In this document: positions 16,286-26,386 of the stretch, one piece after another | Layout of the letters: each line of letters starts with the position of its first letter | Numbering within the stretch: the first letter of the stretch is position 1 | Translations under genes and position numbers: made by a program | NCBI GenBank assembly: GCA_018969295.1 | Contig: JAGWYN010000024.1 | Span: forward strand, 1 to 62,581 | Origin: Chloroflexota bacterium | Lineage (GTDB): Bacteria > Chloroflexota > Anaerolineae > Caldilineales > Caldilineaceae | DNA length: 62,581 bases | Direction: 5' to 3' | The notes under the pieces: model-generated | What the model was told of the DNA's origin: nothing | The model's input: only the letters and a program-made list of their open reading frames with translations | Databases searched by the model: none

Positions 16286-16519
16286 ATGTCACTCAAACAG
16301 CTGGACGTACGCGGCGAGATCTGCCCCTACCCGATGATGAAGACGGTGCAGGCCTTGAAAAAACTGACGCCGGCCGACGCAGGCCTCGAAGTGACAACCG
16401 ACCATGCACCCGCCCTGGAGACGATCCCGACACAGGCTGCCCGCCTCGGTTACACCGCTGTGATCGAAGAAACCGGCACACCTGAATGGAAAATTCGTTT
16501 GACCCGCCAATCCTCTTGA
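16286..16519 (+). CDS. tusA: TusA/SirA family sulfur carrier (TsuB-like)
   Basis: A 77-residue two-layer TusA fold. The sulfur-carrying motif is EICPYP with Cys 13 (CPxP). The partner of YeeE/TsuA transporters; accepts sulfane sulfur and passes it on to biosynthetic or rhodanese proteins. The spacing of 61 bp after the transporter gene and AAAGGAA upstream of ATG 16286 fit an operon. Confidence 0.93.
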   Translation: MSLKQLDVRGEICPYPMMKTVQALKKLTPADAGLEVTTDHAPALETIPTQAARLGYTAVIEETGTPEWKIRLTRQSS

Positions 16520-16539
16520 AAACTTTTAAGGAAACACCC

Positions 16540-17475
16540 ATGCACACCCAATTGTTTGGCCCAATTTTGTGGATTCTGCTGGCCTGGATGGTAGCTGGCT
16601 GCACGGCAGTCGTTCCAGCTGCCCAATCGGCTTCTGTACCCGTCACCACCGTCGCCAACCCAGATGCCCTGGTCGACACAGCCTGGGTCACTGAAAACCT
16701 GGACAACCCCAATGTGCGCCTGCTGGCCATCCACAGCAAGCGAGAGGACTACGACGCCGGCTTTCTGCCCGGGGCGCTCTACATCCATCTGGGCGAAAAC
16801 CTCACCAACCCGGACGACCCAACCGAAGGACAGATCCTGACCCAAGAAGCGCTCTCGGCACTCTTCAGCCAGCTTGGCATCGAAAACGATGACACGCTGG
16901 TCGTCTACGACGGCAACAACAACCTGTTGGCGGCACGCGCCTACTGGGTCTTCAAATACTACCAACACGCCGATGTGCGGCTCTACGATGGGGGCGCTAC
17001 CCAGTGGGTCGCTGCGGGCAACAGCCTGAGCACCGAGCCGGTGGCGGCGTTGCCGGCCAGCAGCTACGTGGCGGGGGACCCCGACGCAGCGCTGCGCACC
17101 ACAGGCGACTATGTGCTGGAACACCTGGATGACCCCAACACGGTCCTCTGTGACGCACGCGGACCGGGCGAGTACGCCGGCACCGACGTGCGCGCAGCGC
17201 GCGGCGGCCACATTCCCGGCGCGATCAACGTGGACTGGGCAGAGGCTGTCAACCAGGACACAGGAACCTTCAAGCCGGTCAGCGAGCTGGCAACGCTCTA
17301 TCAGAAAGCTGGTTTTGCGCCAGACAAACAGATCATCACCTACTGCCAGACCGGCGTGCGCGGCGCACATACCTGGTTCGTGCTCAGCCAGTTGCTCGGC
17401 TACCCCGACGTGCGCAACTACGATGGATCCTGGGTGGAGTGGGGCAACGACCCCGCCAAGCCGCTGGAGCAATAA
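16540..17475 (+). CDS. Tandem-rhodanese lipoprotein
   Basis: A 311-residue secreted sulfurtransferase. The N-terminus has a hydrophobic signal and lipobox ending VAGC (Cys 21). Two rhodanese domains follow: the first lacks the active Cys (VVYDGNNNLLAAR) and the second has ITYCQTGVRGAHTW with Cys 269. ATG 16540 follows AAGGAAA; the frame upstream to 16486 overlaps tusA. Being outside the membrane, it may generate or transfer sulfane sulfur before uptake by the YeeE-type transporter, while the first gene of the operon works inside (inference). Confidence 0.9.
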   Translation: MHTQLFGPILWILLAWMVAGCTAVVPAAQSASVPVTTVANPDALVDTAWVTENLDNPNVRLLAIHSKREDYDAGFLPGALYIHLGENLTNPDDPTEGQILTQEALSALFSQLGIENDDTLVVYDGNNNLLAARAYWVFKYYQHADVRLYDGGATQWVAAGNSLSTEPVAALPASSYVAGDPDAALRTTGDYVLEHLDDPNTVLCDARGPGEYAGTDVRAARGGHIPGAINVDWAEAVNQDTGTFKPVSELATLYQKAGFAPDKQIITYCQTGVRGAHTWFVLSQLLGYPDVRNYDGSWVEWGNDPAKPLEQ

Positions 17476-17480
17476 GCCAG

Positions 17481-18086
17481 ATGGTGCACCGTCTGTGCTC
17501 GTGGGCAGCGCTGATCGCGCTTTGGGTTGCTGGGCTGGCAGGTTGTGCTGCCAGCCCAGCGCTGGACCCGGCGCAGCAGAGCGAACTGGCCGCCTTCCCG
17601 GCAGGGGTGGGGCGCGGGTACCCGACAGCACTCCTCCCTACCAGCGGCGGATCGGCGCTGCAGCCCGGCAGCCCGGCGCCTGACTTTGTCTTGCAGCTCG
17701 AAGATGGACGCTACATTCGGCTGAGCGACCTGCACGGAACCCCGGTCGTGATCAATTTCTGGGCAACCTGGTGTGGGCCTTGCCGGATTGAGATGCCGGA
17801 GTTGATGCGCTCTGTCGCCGCAGAGCCCAACCTGCTGCTGCTGGCGGTCAACCTGCGCGAGCCACTCACCGCCGTCGAACCCTTCGCCCAGTCGTTTGAG
17901 ATGGTGACCCCGGTCGTCCTCGACAGCGAAGGCAAGGTCGCCGACCAGTTTGGGGTACGCGGCCTGCCGACCACAGTCTTCATAGACGCAGAGGGCCGAA
18001 TCCAGGCGATCCACGCCGGCATCGTGACCCCACCGGCGCTGGCCGACTATCTGGAAAAGATCGTCGCCGCCGAAGAGCCGCTGTAA
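17481..18086 (+). CDS. TlpA-like thioredoxin lipoprotein
   Basis: A 201-residue membrane-anchored thiol-disulfide oxidoreductase of the TlpA/ResA type: lipoprotein signal with Cys near residue 22, then a thioredoxin fold with WATWCGPC (Cys 98 and Cys 101), and the cis-Pro region GLPTTVFID. It probably reduces disulfides or persulfides on the extracytoplasmic rhodanese encoded 5 bp upstream. ATG 17481 is used; the longer frame runs back into the rhodanese gene. Confidence 0.9.
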   Translation: MVHRLCSWAALIALWVAGLAGCAASPALDPAQQSELAAFPAGVGRGYPTALLPTSGGSALQPGSPAPDFVLQLEDGRYIRLSDLHGTPVVINFWATWCGPCRIEMPELMRSVAAEPNLLLLAVNLREPLTAVEPFAQSFEMVTPVVLDSEGKVADQFGVRGLPTTVFIDAEGRIQAIHAGIVTPPALADYLEKIVAAEEPL

Positions 18087-18092
18087 ACTTCA

Positions 18093-18122
18093 GGCCCGTA
18101 GAGCTCCCTCGATCTACGGGCC
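18093..18122. terminator. Hairpin between the convergent sulfur operon and eno
   Basis: GGCCCGTAGA (18093-18102) and TCTACGGGCC (18113-18122) form a perfect 10-bp stem. No T run follows on the plus strand, so it may be a Rho-assisted or bidirectional stop. Confidence 0.6.
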
Positions 18123-18163
18123 CAAATCTGCAATCCCAAATCTACACTCTTGAGTCTACGCTC

Positions 18164-19459
18164 CTAGCTGCGGCGCAGATGGGGGAATGCCTGCAGACCG
18201 GGAAAGATTGCGGTGTCGCCCAGCTCTTCCTCGATGCGCAGCAGCTGGTTGTATTTGGCGATGCGGTCGCTGCGTGCGGGCGCTCCGGTCTTGATCTGGC
18301 CCGTGTTGAACGCCACAGCAATGTCGGCGATCGTGGCATCTTCCGATTCCCCCGAGCGATGGCTGGTGATCACAGCCCACCCTGCCCGCTGGCTCATCTC
18401 GATCGCAGCGATCGACTCGGTCAACGACCCGATCTGGTTGACTTTCATCAGCAGGGCGTTGGCCACTTTCTCCTGGATCGCCCGTTGGATAAAGCGAACA
18501 TTGGTCACCAGCAGGTCGTCGCCCACCAGCTGGACCTTGCTGCCGATCCGCTGGTACAACAACGCCCAGCCCTCCCAGTCGTGCTCGGCCATTCCGTCTT
18601 CGATGCTGATGATCGGGAAGCGGTTGACCCAGTCGGCCCAGAGGTCGACCATCTGGCTGCGGTCGAGTCGGCGGCCCTCGATTTCCAACAGATAGGTGCC
18701 GGTGGCTTCGTCGTAGAGCTCGCTGGTGGCCGGGTCGAGCGCAATATACACATCTTCACCGGGCCGGTAGCCCGCCTTTTCGATCGCCTGGAGGATCACC
18801 TCGACGGCGCGGACGTTGCCGCCCAGGCTGGGGGCAAAGCCCCCCTCGTCCCCGACATTGGTGGCAAAGCCGCTGTCGTGCAGCACCTTTTTGAGGCTCT
18901 GGTAGATCTCGGTGCCCCAGCGCAGGCTTTCTGCAAAGGTCGGGGCGCCGACCGGCATGACCATGAACTCCTGAAAGTCGGTGCTGTTGGCAGCATGTTT
19001 GCCCCCGTTGAGGATGTTGAGCATCGGCACCGGGAGGGTGCGGGCATAGACGCCGCCCAGGTACCGGTAGAGGGGCAGGTTGAGGTCGCTGGCGGCCGCC
19101 TTGGCCACAGCCATGCTGACCGCCAGGATGGCATTGGCCCCCAGCTTGCTCTTGGTCTCGGTGCCGTCCAGTTCCAGCATCAATTCGTCGATCGCAACCT
19201 GTTCGACCGGGTCCATGCCGACCAGTTCTTCAGCAATTGTCTCGTTGACGTGCTCGACCGCCTTGAGCACCCCTTTGCCGCCGTAGCGCCGCTTGTCGCC
19301 GTCGCGCAGTTCCAACGCCTCGTTGGCGCCGGTGCTGGCGCCACTTGGCACGATCGCCGTGCCGATGCTTCCACTGTCCAGCCCGACCTCCACCTCCACG
19401 GTCGGGTTGCCGCGGCTGTCGAGCACCTCACGACCGTGCACATAGACAATTTCACTCAT
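18164..19459 (-). CDS. eno: Enolase
   Basis: Converts 2-phosphoglycerate to phosphoenolpyruvate. The 431 residues align end to end with bacterial enolases: GREVLDSRGNPTVEVEV at the N-terminus, GASTGANEALELRDGD, MPVGAPTFAESLRWG, NVGDEGGFAPSL, ISIEDGMAEHDWEGW, LLMKVNQIGSLTESI and the C-terminal SHRSGESEDATIADIAVA signature. ATG 19459 has AAAGGAG ten bases upstream. It stands alone, convergent with the sulfur operon. Confidence 0.98.
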   Translation of the reverse strand: MSEIVYVHGREVLDSRGNPTVEVEVGLDSGSIGTAIVPSGASTGANEALELRDGDKRRYGGKGVLKAVEHVNETIAEELVGMDPVEQVAIDELMLELDGTETKSKLGANAILAVSMAVAKAAASDLNLPLYRYLGGVYARTLPVPMLNILNGGKHAANSTDFQEFMVMPVGAPTFAESLRWGTEIYQSLKKVLHDSGFATNVGDEGGFAPSLGGNVRAVEVILQAIEKAGYRPGEDVYIALDPATSELYDEATGTYLLEIEGRRLDRSQMVDLWADWVNRFPIISIEDGMAEHDWEGWALLYQRIGSKVQLVGDDLLVTNVRFIQRAIQEKVANALLMKVNQIGSLTESIAAIEMSQRAGWAVITSHRSGESEDATIADIAVAFNTGQIKTGAPARSDRIAKYNQLLRIEEELGDTAIFPGLQAFPHLRRS

Positions 19460-19534
19460 AAAAGCTGACTCCTTTGTTTTCTACAAGCTCAATGTTTGGA
19501 GAGCGCAGGGGGCTGCCTGTACAGCCTCCTGCGC

Positions 19535-20860
19535 TCAGCCCTCTTCGTCGGCGCCCTCTTGGACCCCTGTCTCCTCCCGGTCACGGCGGGCGTCTTGGCC
19601 CTTGGCCTCAGGGTCGGGCAGCACGTCGTAGACCCACCGTACCGCACGCCGCCACATGCTGCGTGCAGCGGCCGCACTGTAGGTCGCCTGCCGCCGGGTA
19701 TTCTTCCACCAGTCTGCCTCTGCTTTGTCGATCGGCGTGCGCCAGTCGATCGCGCAGGCAGCCCAGGTCAGCCCCGCGCCAAAGCCGACAAAGACCACTT
19801 TGTGGCCCGTGCGCAGCTTCCCCGCCGCGATCGCCTCGCAGAGAGCGATGGGAATGCTCGCCGTGCTCGTGTTGCCATATTTTTCCAGGTTGATAAAGAC
19901 CTTTTCTTCTGGAATTTTCAGCTGGTTCAGCACACTGTTCTGGATGATCCGGAGATTGGCCTGGTGGGGCACCACCAGATCGACCTCCTCTGGCGTGTAG
20001 CCAGCTCGGGTCAGCACCTTGCGCGTCGACGCAGCCATCACCCGGGTTGCAAACCGAAAGACCGCCTTGCCGTCCATCTTGAGATAGTGCATGCCGCTGC
20101 TGACCGTCTCCAGGCTGGTCGGCAGCGCGCTGCCCCCGGCCGGCAGGATCAGGGTGTTGCCCCCCGACCCATCGCTGCCCAGATCGACCGCCAAAATTCC
20201 CCCTGGTACCTCGCTGGCGGCCACCAGAACGGCGCCCGCCCCGTCCCCAAACAAAATACAGGTCCCGCGGTCGGTCCAATCCACGATGCGCGACAGGGTC
20301 TCTGTTCCGATCACCAGCACATACTCGGCGTCGCCCGCCAGAATCTGGCCGCGGGCCATCGCCAACCCGTAAACAAAGCCAGAGCAGGCCGCACTCAGGT
20401 CAAAGGCCCCGGCATTGTCCGCCCCCAACGCATCCTGGATCAGACAAGCGGTGGCAGGAAAGGCATATTCCGGTGTGGTCGTGGCACAGACGATCAGGTC
20501 GATCTTGCCGGCCGGCACATCAGCCACCTCCAGCGCCTTGCGCGCGGCTGCCACTGCCAGCGTCACCGAAGTCTCCTTGGGGTCTGCGGCCACATGGCGC
20601 TCGGCAATGCCGGTGCGGCTGCGGATCCACTCGTCGTTGGTGTCCACGATCTGTTCCAGGTCGTGGTTGGTGATCACCTTCTCCGGGACATACGAACCCC
20701 ACCCCACAATGTGGGCGTACCGCGGGCGATAGACCGCCTCGCCGCCCCTCTGCAGCTCCTGCCTGGCTGGCCCGTTGTTTGCTGGCCCGTTGTTTGCTGG
20801 CCCGTTGTTTGCTGGCCGGTTGTTTACTGGCCGGTCTGGCGGTTTCGTGCCATCTGCCAT
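19535..20860 (-). CDS. fabH: 3-oxoacyl-ACP synthase III (FabH) with repeat-bearing N-terminal extension
   Basis: Condenses an acyl-CoA starter with malonyl-ACP to initiate fatty-acid synthesis. The catalytic triad is Cys 159 (AACSGF), His 299 (PHQANLRI) and Asn 330 (GNTSTAS). The 441-residue chain is about 110 longer than usual: residues 1-44 are an Asn/Pro/Ala extension built from NNGPA repeats, and roughly 65 charged residues follow the end of the thiolase fold. ATG 20860 has AAGGAGG at good spacing, so the extension is probably translated, although an internal start near residue 45 cannot be excluded. It follows fabF by 24 bp. Confidence 0.92.
   Translation of the reverse strand: MADGTKPPDRPVNNRPANNGPANNGPANNGPARQELQRGGEAVYRPRYAHIVGWGSYVPEKVITNHDLEQIVDTNDEWIRSRTGIAERHVAADPKETSVTLAVAAARKALEVADVPAGKIDLIVCATTTPEYAFPATACLIQDALGADNAGAFDLSAACSGFVYGLAMARGQILAGDAEYVLVIGTETLSRIVDWTDRGTCILFGDGAGAVLVAASEVPGGILAVDLGSDGSGGNTLILPAGGSALPTSLETVSSGMHYLKMDGKAVFRFATRVMAASTRKVLTRAGYTPEEVDLVVPHQANLRIIQNSVLNQLKIPEEKVFINLEKYGNTSTASIPIALCEAIAAGKLRTGHKVVFVGFGAGLTWAACAIDWRTPIDKAEADWWKNTRRQATYSAAAARSMWRRAVRWVYDVLPDPEAKGQDARRDREETGVQEGADEEG
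20766..20840. repeat. 15-bp tandem repeat inside the fabH 5' end
   Basis: Three exact copies of GCTGGCCCGTTGTTT (20766-20810), a fourth with one change and a fifth degenerate copy. On the minus strand it encodes NNGPA in frame with fabH. Confidence 0.95.
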
Positions 20861-20884
20861 GGCTCCTCCTTCGTTGTCACGGCG

Positions 20885-22153
<1,269 letters not shown>

Positions 22154-22284
22154 ACGTGCTAAATCGCTGATTCCTCAATTGACAAGTGTTCCGATTTCCG
22201 TTCGAAGAATTGTTCAGAAAATAATAACCCATATCTTGTCACAAAGTCGCGCGCAGGTGTGCCTCTGCCCTGTGGGGCCAATGT

Positions 22285-23670
22285 TTATTTGAGCAGTGCA
22301 ACCCCCAACGCATCGGAGAGGGTGCGCACGCCAATGACTTCGATGCCCTGGGGAGGGCTGTCGCCGCCGCCCCGCTGCAGCGTGCTGCGCGGGGCCAGCG
22401 CACGGGTAAACCCCAATTTTTTGGCCTCATGCAGCCGTCGGGCCAGCTGGCCGACGCTGCGCAGCTCGCCGCTCAGCCCCACTTCACCCACGATGGCCAG
22501 GTCGGCGTAGACAGGCCGGCTGCGCAGGCTGCTGGCGATCGCCACAGCCACCGCCAGGTCAGCCGCTGGCTCGTCGACCCGCATTCCCCCGACGACGTTG
22601 ACGAAAATGTCTTGGTCCCCCAAATCCAGCCCCACCCGCCTGGCCAGCACAGCCGCCAGCAGCAGCAACCGATTGGGGTCGACCCCGTTCGCTGTGCGTC
22701 GCGGCATGCTGAAGGTCGTCGTGCTGCACAGCGCCTGGACCTCCACCAGCAGCGGGCGTGTCCCTTCCATCGAAACCGCGATCGCGCTGCCCGTGGCGTT
22801 GGGCAGACGCTCGGCCAAAAACAGCTCAGAGGGGTTGGCAACCTCCTGCATCCCCAGTTCGGTCATCTCGAAGACACCGACTTCGTTGGTGCTGCCGAAA
22901 CGGTTTTTGATCGAGCGCAGCAAGCGAAACGCATGAAAACGCTCGCCTTCCAGCTGCAGCACCGCATCCACCATATGTTCGAGCACACGCGGGCCCGCAA
23001 TTGTGCCTTCTTTGGTCACATGCCCGACCAAAAAGATGGGGATATTCTGCGCTTTGCCCACCCGCAACAACGTCGCCGCACAATCGCGCACCTGGCTGAC
23101 CGTCCCGGCTGCGCTGGAACCGCTGCCAGAATAGATCGCCTGCACCGAATCCACGATGACCAGCGCCGGCCTGACCGCTTCAATCTGATCCGCGATCGAT
23201 TCGACGACGATCTCAGCGAGCACCAGCAGCCGCTCTTCGCGGATCCCCAGCCGGGAGGCCCGGCGCCCAATCTGGTGGGCACTCTCCTCGGCCGAGACAT
23301 ACAGCACCGTTCCGCTGTGGCGGGCGACATCCGCCGCCATCTGCAACAACAGCGTGCTCTTGCCAATGCCAGGGTCTCCGCCGACCAGCACACAGGCCCC
23401 TGGCACAATCCCACCGCCGAGCACACGGCCCAGCTCTGCCATGCGCAACAGCAACCGTGGATGGTCGTCCTGAACGACCTGGGTGAGGGCTACAGGTCGG
23501 CCCAGGCTCTCGACCGAAGCCATCCCTGCCCGCCCTTTGTCTGGCAGACGCGCGGGGGCCTCCTCCAACGTATTCCATTCGCCACACTCCGCACATTTGC
23601 CGGCCCAACGCAGATGGGTGGCGCCACAGGCAGAACAGAAATACTGCTTTTTTTCTTTGACAGCCGCCAT
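22285..23670 (-). CDS. radA: DNA repair protein RadA
   Basis: RecA-related protein that promotes branch migration in recombinational repair. The 461 residues show an N-terminal zinc finger (FCSACG...CAECGEW), Walker A GGDPGIGKSTLLLQ, the RadA-specific KNRFG motif (IKNRFGSTNE) and a Lon-like C-terminal domain ending near GVALLK. The open frame extends to 23781, but ATG 23670 has GGAGGAGGAG five bases upstream and starts at MAAVKEKKQYFCSAC, the usual N-terminus. Confidence 0.96.
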   Translation of the reverse strand: MAAVKEKKQYFCSACGATHLRWAGKCAECGEWNTLEEAPARLPDKGRAGMASVESLGRPVALTQVVQDDHPRLLLRMAELGRVLGGGIVPGACVLVGGDPGIGKSTLLLQMAADVARHSGTVLYVSAEESAHQIGRRASRLGIREERLLVLAEIVVESIADQIEAVRPALVIVDSVQAIYSGSGSSAAGTVSQVRDCAATLLRVGKAQNIPIFLVGHVTKEGTIAGPRVLEHMVDAVLQLEGERFHAFRLLRSIKNRFGSTNEVGVFEMTELGMQEVANPSELFLAERLPNATGSAIAVSMEGTRPLLVEVQALCSTTTFSMPRRTANGVDPNRLLLLAAVLARRVGLDLGDQDIFVNVVGGMRVDEPAADLAVAVAIASSLRSRPVYADLAIVGEVGLSGELRSVGQLARRLHEAKKLGFTRALAPRSTLQRGGGDSPPQGIEVIGVRTLSDALGVALLK

Positions 23671-23762
23671 TGCTCCTCCTCCATACCTGTCCCCTCTGGC
23701 TGGAACTGCTGCATCCCCATTATAGAAGGACTGTTCGGCGCACGCCAATCTTTTTACCAATG

Positions 23763-23796
23763 CAGACGGCTCCAGGAACATTCCTGGAGCCGTCTG
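23763..23796. terminator. Perfect 16-bp hairpin between the zinc-ribbon gene and radA
   Basis: CAGACGGCTCCAGGAA (23763-23778) pairs perfectly with 23781-23796 around a two-base loop. It lies after the minus-strand zinc-ribbon gene and before radA. A short TTTG follows on the plus strand only, so for the minus-strand gene it is a strong structure without a T run. Confidence 0.65.
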
Positions 23797-23838
23797 TTTG
23801 TGAAGGCCGACACACGGTCAGCTTGCCCAGCGCAGCCC

Positions 23839-24042
23839 TCAACCACCGCCGGTGGTACAGCTGTCGCCCGTCGACACACTGCTGCCCCCAGCACTTCCTT
23901 TCATCCCAAAGGTAGAAAACTTTTTGCTGACCTCCTGGCTCTGGCAGTGCGGGCAGACCACAGCCTCCAGCGCGCCGGCGCTGCGCATCCAGTATTCAAA
24001 AAATGTTCCGCACTGTGCACAGACATATTCGTACAATGGCAT
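23839..24042 (-). CDS. FmdB-family zinc ribbon protein
   Basis: A 67-residue protein starting MPLYEYVCAQCG, with the second CxxC in VVCPHCQS; together a zinc ribbon of the FmdB/CxxC_CxxC_SSSS type. The tail is Gly/Ser rich with a further Cys. Members are of unknown function, often linked to amide or sulfur metabolism. ATG 24042 has AAGGAG at good spacing. It is followed by a strong hairpin. Confidence 0.92.
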   Translation of the reverse strand: MPLYEYVCAQCGTFFEYWMRSAGALEAVVCPHCQSQEVSKKFSTFGMKGSAGGSSVSTGDSCTTGGG

Positions 24043-24112
24043 CTACACACTCCTTGTCTTTGATCCTACCTTCCCGCAAGCGAGCCTCTCCGCTTGCGGC
24101 CCTTCTGTGATC

Positions 24113-24871
24113 TTACAGCCAACCCAGCTTCTGCGCGTTGTCCACCAACAAAAAAAGTGCCAACACGATGACGAACAAGGCAAAGGCTCTGCGCAGATGC
24201 GCTGGGTGTAGAGTCCGAGCCAGCCTTGCCCCGAGCAGGGCACCGGTCAGCCCGGCACCCACAAAAATGGCGACGACCTGCGCGTCAAGCGGCGGACCAT
24301 TCAGGTGGCCCAGAAAGCCGGCCAGACTGTTCATGGCGATCACCACGAGCGATGTGCCGACTGCCTGGCGGATCGGCAGCCCAACCCACATCACCAATGC
24401 CGGCACGATCAGAAAACCACCTCCTACCCCAAGAAAGCCGGTCAGGGTGCCGACCCCGCCCCCGCTGGCCGCAGTCACCAACCAGCTGCGCCCCGCAGCC
24501 TGGGCCGGCTGTGGCCCGAGCGCCATCAAAAGCCCGACAACCACCATCAACAGCGCAAAGAGAATCATCAGCGCAGTCGACGGCAGCAGCTTGGACCAGC
24601 CAGCAGAGAGATAGGCAGCCACCATGCCGACCCCGCCAAAGATCAGCGCCACCCGCCAGTTCAGAGTACCCTGCGAACGGTGCATAAAGGCCCCGATCAG
24701 GCTGTTGGCCCCTACGATCACCAGCGATGCCGTCACAGCAGCCTGCGGCGTCTGGCCCACGACATAGACCAGCGCCGGCACCGTCAGAATCGACCCGCCC
24801 CCGCCGAGCAGGCCCAGCGAGAGCCCGATCGCAAACCCCAGCAGAATATCGATCAGAATTTGTTCGATCAC
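24113..24871 (-). CDS. TauE/SafE-family sulfite/sulfur exporter
   Basis: A 252-residue integral membrane protein with about eight hydrophobic segments and two copies of the family's Gly-rich loop (GLLGGGGSILTVPALV near the N-terminus and GFLGVGGGFLIVPALV centrally). Members export sulfite, sulfoacetate or related anions. It starts with GTG 24871, preceded by AAAGGT, and lies 42 bp downstream of the CstB-like gene. In cst-type operons a TauE protein removes the sulfite or thiosulfate made during persulfide oxidation, which fits here. Confidence 0.9.
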   Translation of the reverse strand: MIEQILIDILLGFAIGLSLGLLGGGGSILTVPALVYVVGQTPQAAVTASLVIVGANSLIGAFMHRSQGTLNWRVALIFGGVGMVAAYLSAGWSKLLPSTALMILFALLMVVVGLLMALGPQPAQAAGRSWLVTAASGGGVGTLTGFLGVGGGFLIVPALVMWVGLPIRQAVGTSLVVIAMNSLAGFLGHLNGPPLDAQVVAIFVGAGLTGALLGARLARTLHPAHLRRAFALFVIVLALFLLVDNAQKLGWL

Positions 24872-24913
24872 CGACCGTTGACCTTTCCCTCTCCGACGAC
24901 AGCACGCCGCCGA

Positions 24914-26341
24914 TCACCCCCGCACAGCCTCCTGGGCCACACTGCTCTCGGTAGGCAGGAACCGGGACCAGCATTCCATCCCTTCGTTGAGGGAGAGCAC
25001 GCTGTCGAACCCAGCTGCTGCCAGCAGGCTGGCAGCAATCTGCGAACGGTACCCACTGGCACACTGGGTCACGATCGTGCGATCGGTGGGCAAGCTTGCC
25101 AACTGGTCGGGCAGGTAGCCCAGCGCAATATGCCGGGCCCCGACGATATGTTTTTCGTGGTATTCGCTTCGCCCGCGCACATCGAGGATCAGCAGATCTT
25201 CGTGCGGCAGCCGCTGAGCCAGTTCTCGGGCGGTGACCACTGCCAGCGCCTGGGTGCGGTGCGCCAGCACCTCCGGGCTGAAATAGCCCGGCACATTGTC
25301 GACCCCGATCGAGCGCAGGTCGTTGAGCACCTCGCGCTCGGCATCGATCGAAGGCAGCAACACGTAGACTGGACGGTCGTAGTCGACAAGCCAGCCGATT
25401 TGGGTGACGAAGCTCGGGTGGTCTGCCGGCACGTTGACAGTGCCCGGCACATGCGCTGCGGCAAACTGCCCACGGTTGCGCAGGTCAAAGACCTGCCCGC
25501 CCTCCTGGAGCAGACGCTCCAGCCTCGAACGGTCGTAGTGGGAGGGCGTCGGCAACGAGCGGGTCAGCGGCGGGCCCAATTTGTTCACCTTTTTCATCTG
25601 CGCAAAATACCTGGGCGGCTCTGGCTGGCTGTCAAGCAGCCACGCCACAAATGCCTCTTCCTGGTCGAAGCGAAAGGCAGGATTGAACAGCTTCTCATAG
25701 CCCACTGTCGTCGACGGAATTGCCCCCAACGCCTTGCCACAGGCGCTGCCGGCGCCGTGGCCAGGCCAGATCTGCAGATGATCGGCCATCTTTCTGAAAT
25801 GCTGCACCGTCCGGTACTGCTGGCGCGCCCCAATCTCTTTGGTGCCTTTGTAGCCAGCTGCCACCTCCAACAGATCGGGGCGACCGACATCGCCGACAAA
25901 CAAAAAATCGCCCGTGAAAACCCCTATCGGCTGATCGGCGACGGCAGTGTCTGTGATCAAAAACGCAATCTGTTCTGGCGTGTGGCCCGGGGTGTGCAGG
26001 ACTTCCACACGAATATTGCCCACCTGCCAGCTGTCGCCTTCATGCACCAGATGCACACCCGCTTCGTTCCCGTACCCATATTTCCAGTGGGCATCTCCCA
26101 TGTCGCTCAGATAAAGCCCTGCCCCTGTCACGGCCGCCAGCTCCCGGCTGCCGCTGACAAAATCAGCATGGATGTGGGTCTCCGTCACATGGGTGATCCG
26201 CACCCCCTCTTTTTCCGCAGCCCGCAGATACGGGAGCACGTTGCGGGCTGGGTCTACAACCAAGGCCTCCCCAGTCGCTACACAGCCGACCAGGTAGCTG
26301 GCCTGTGCCAGTTTCTCGTCGTAAAAATAACGCAGCAACAT
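24914..26341 (-). CDS. cstB: Persulfide dioxygenase-rhodanese fusion (CstB-like)
   Basis: A 475-residue protein: an N-terminal metallo-beta-lactamase domain of the ETHE1/persulfide dioxygenase type (THIHADF at residues 55-61, HTPGHTPEQ, GDFLFVGDVGRPDL), a middle rhodanese-like domain without active Cys, and a C-terminal rhodanese with VTQCASGYRS, Cys 427. This three-part order is that of CstB, which oxidises low-molecular-weight persulfides to thiosulfate. Start ATG 26341 has AGGAGGGG at good spacing. Encoded between a single-domain rhodanese and the TauE exporter. Confidence 0.92.
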   Translation of the reverse strand: MLLRYFYDEKLAQASYLVGCVATGEALVVDPARNVLPYLRAAEKEGVRITHVTETHIHADFVSGSRELAAVTGAGLYLSDMGDAHWKYGYGNEAGVHLVHEGDSWQVGNIRVEVLHTPGHTPEQIAFLITDTAVADQPIGVFTGDFLFVGDVGRPDLLEVAAGYKGTKEIGARQQYRTVQHFRKMADHLQIWPGHGAGSACGKALGAIPSTTVGYEKLFNPAFRFDQEEAFVAWLLDSQPEPPRYFAQMKKVNKLGPPLTRSLPTPSHYDRSRLERLLQEGGQVFDLRNRGQFAAAHVPGTVNVPADHPSFVTQIGWLVDYDRPVYVLLPSIDAEREVLNDLRSIGVDNVPGYFSPEVLAHRTQALAVVTARELAQRLPHEDLLILDVRGRSEYHEKHIVGARHIALGYLPDQLASLPTDRTIVTQCASGYRSQIAASLLAAAGFDSVLSLNEGMECWSRFLPTESSVAQEAVRG

Positions 26342-26386
26342 TGTCCCCTCCTGCACACTATGGTCTTACAACAAGTGCGATGCACT

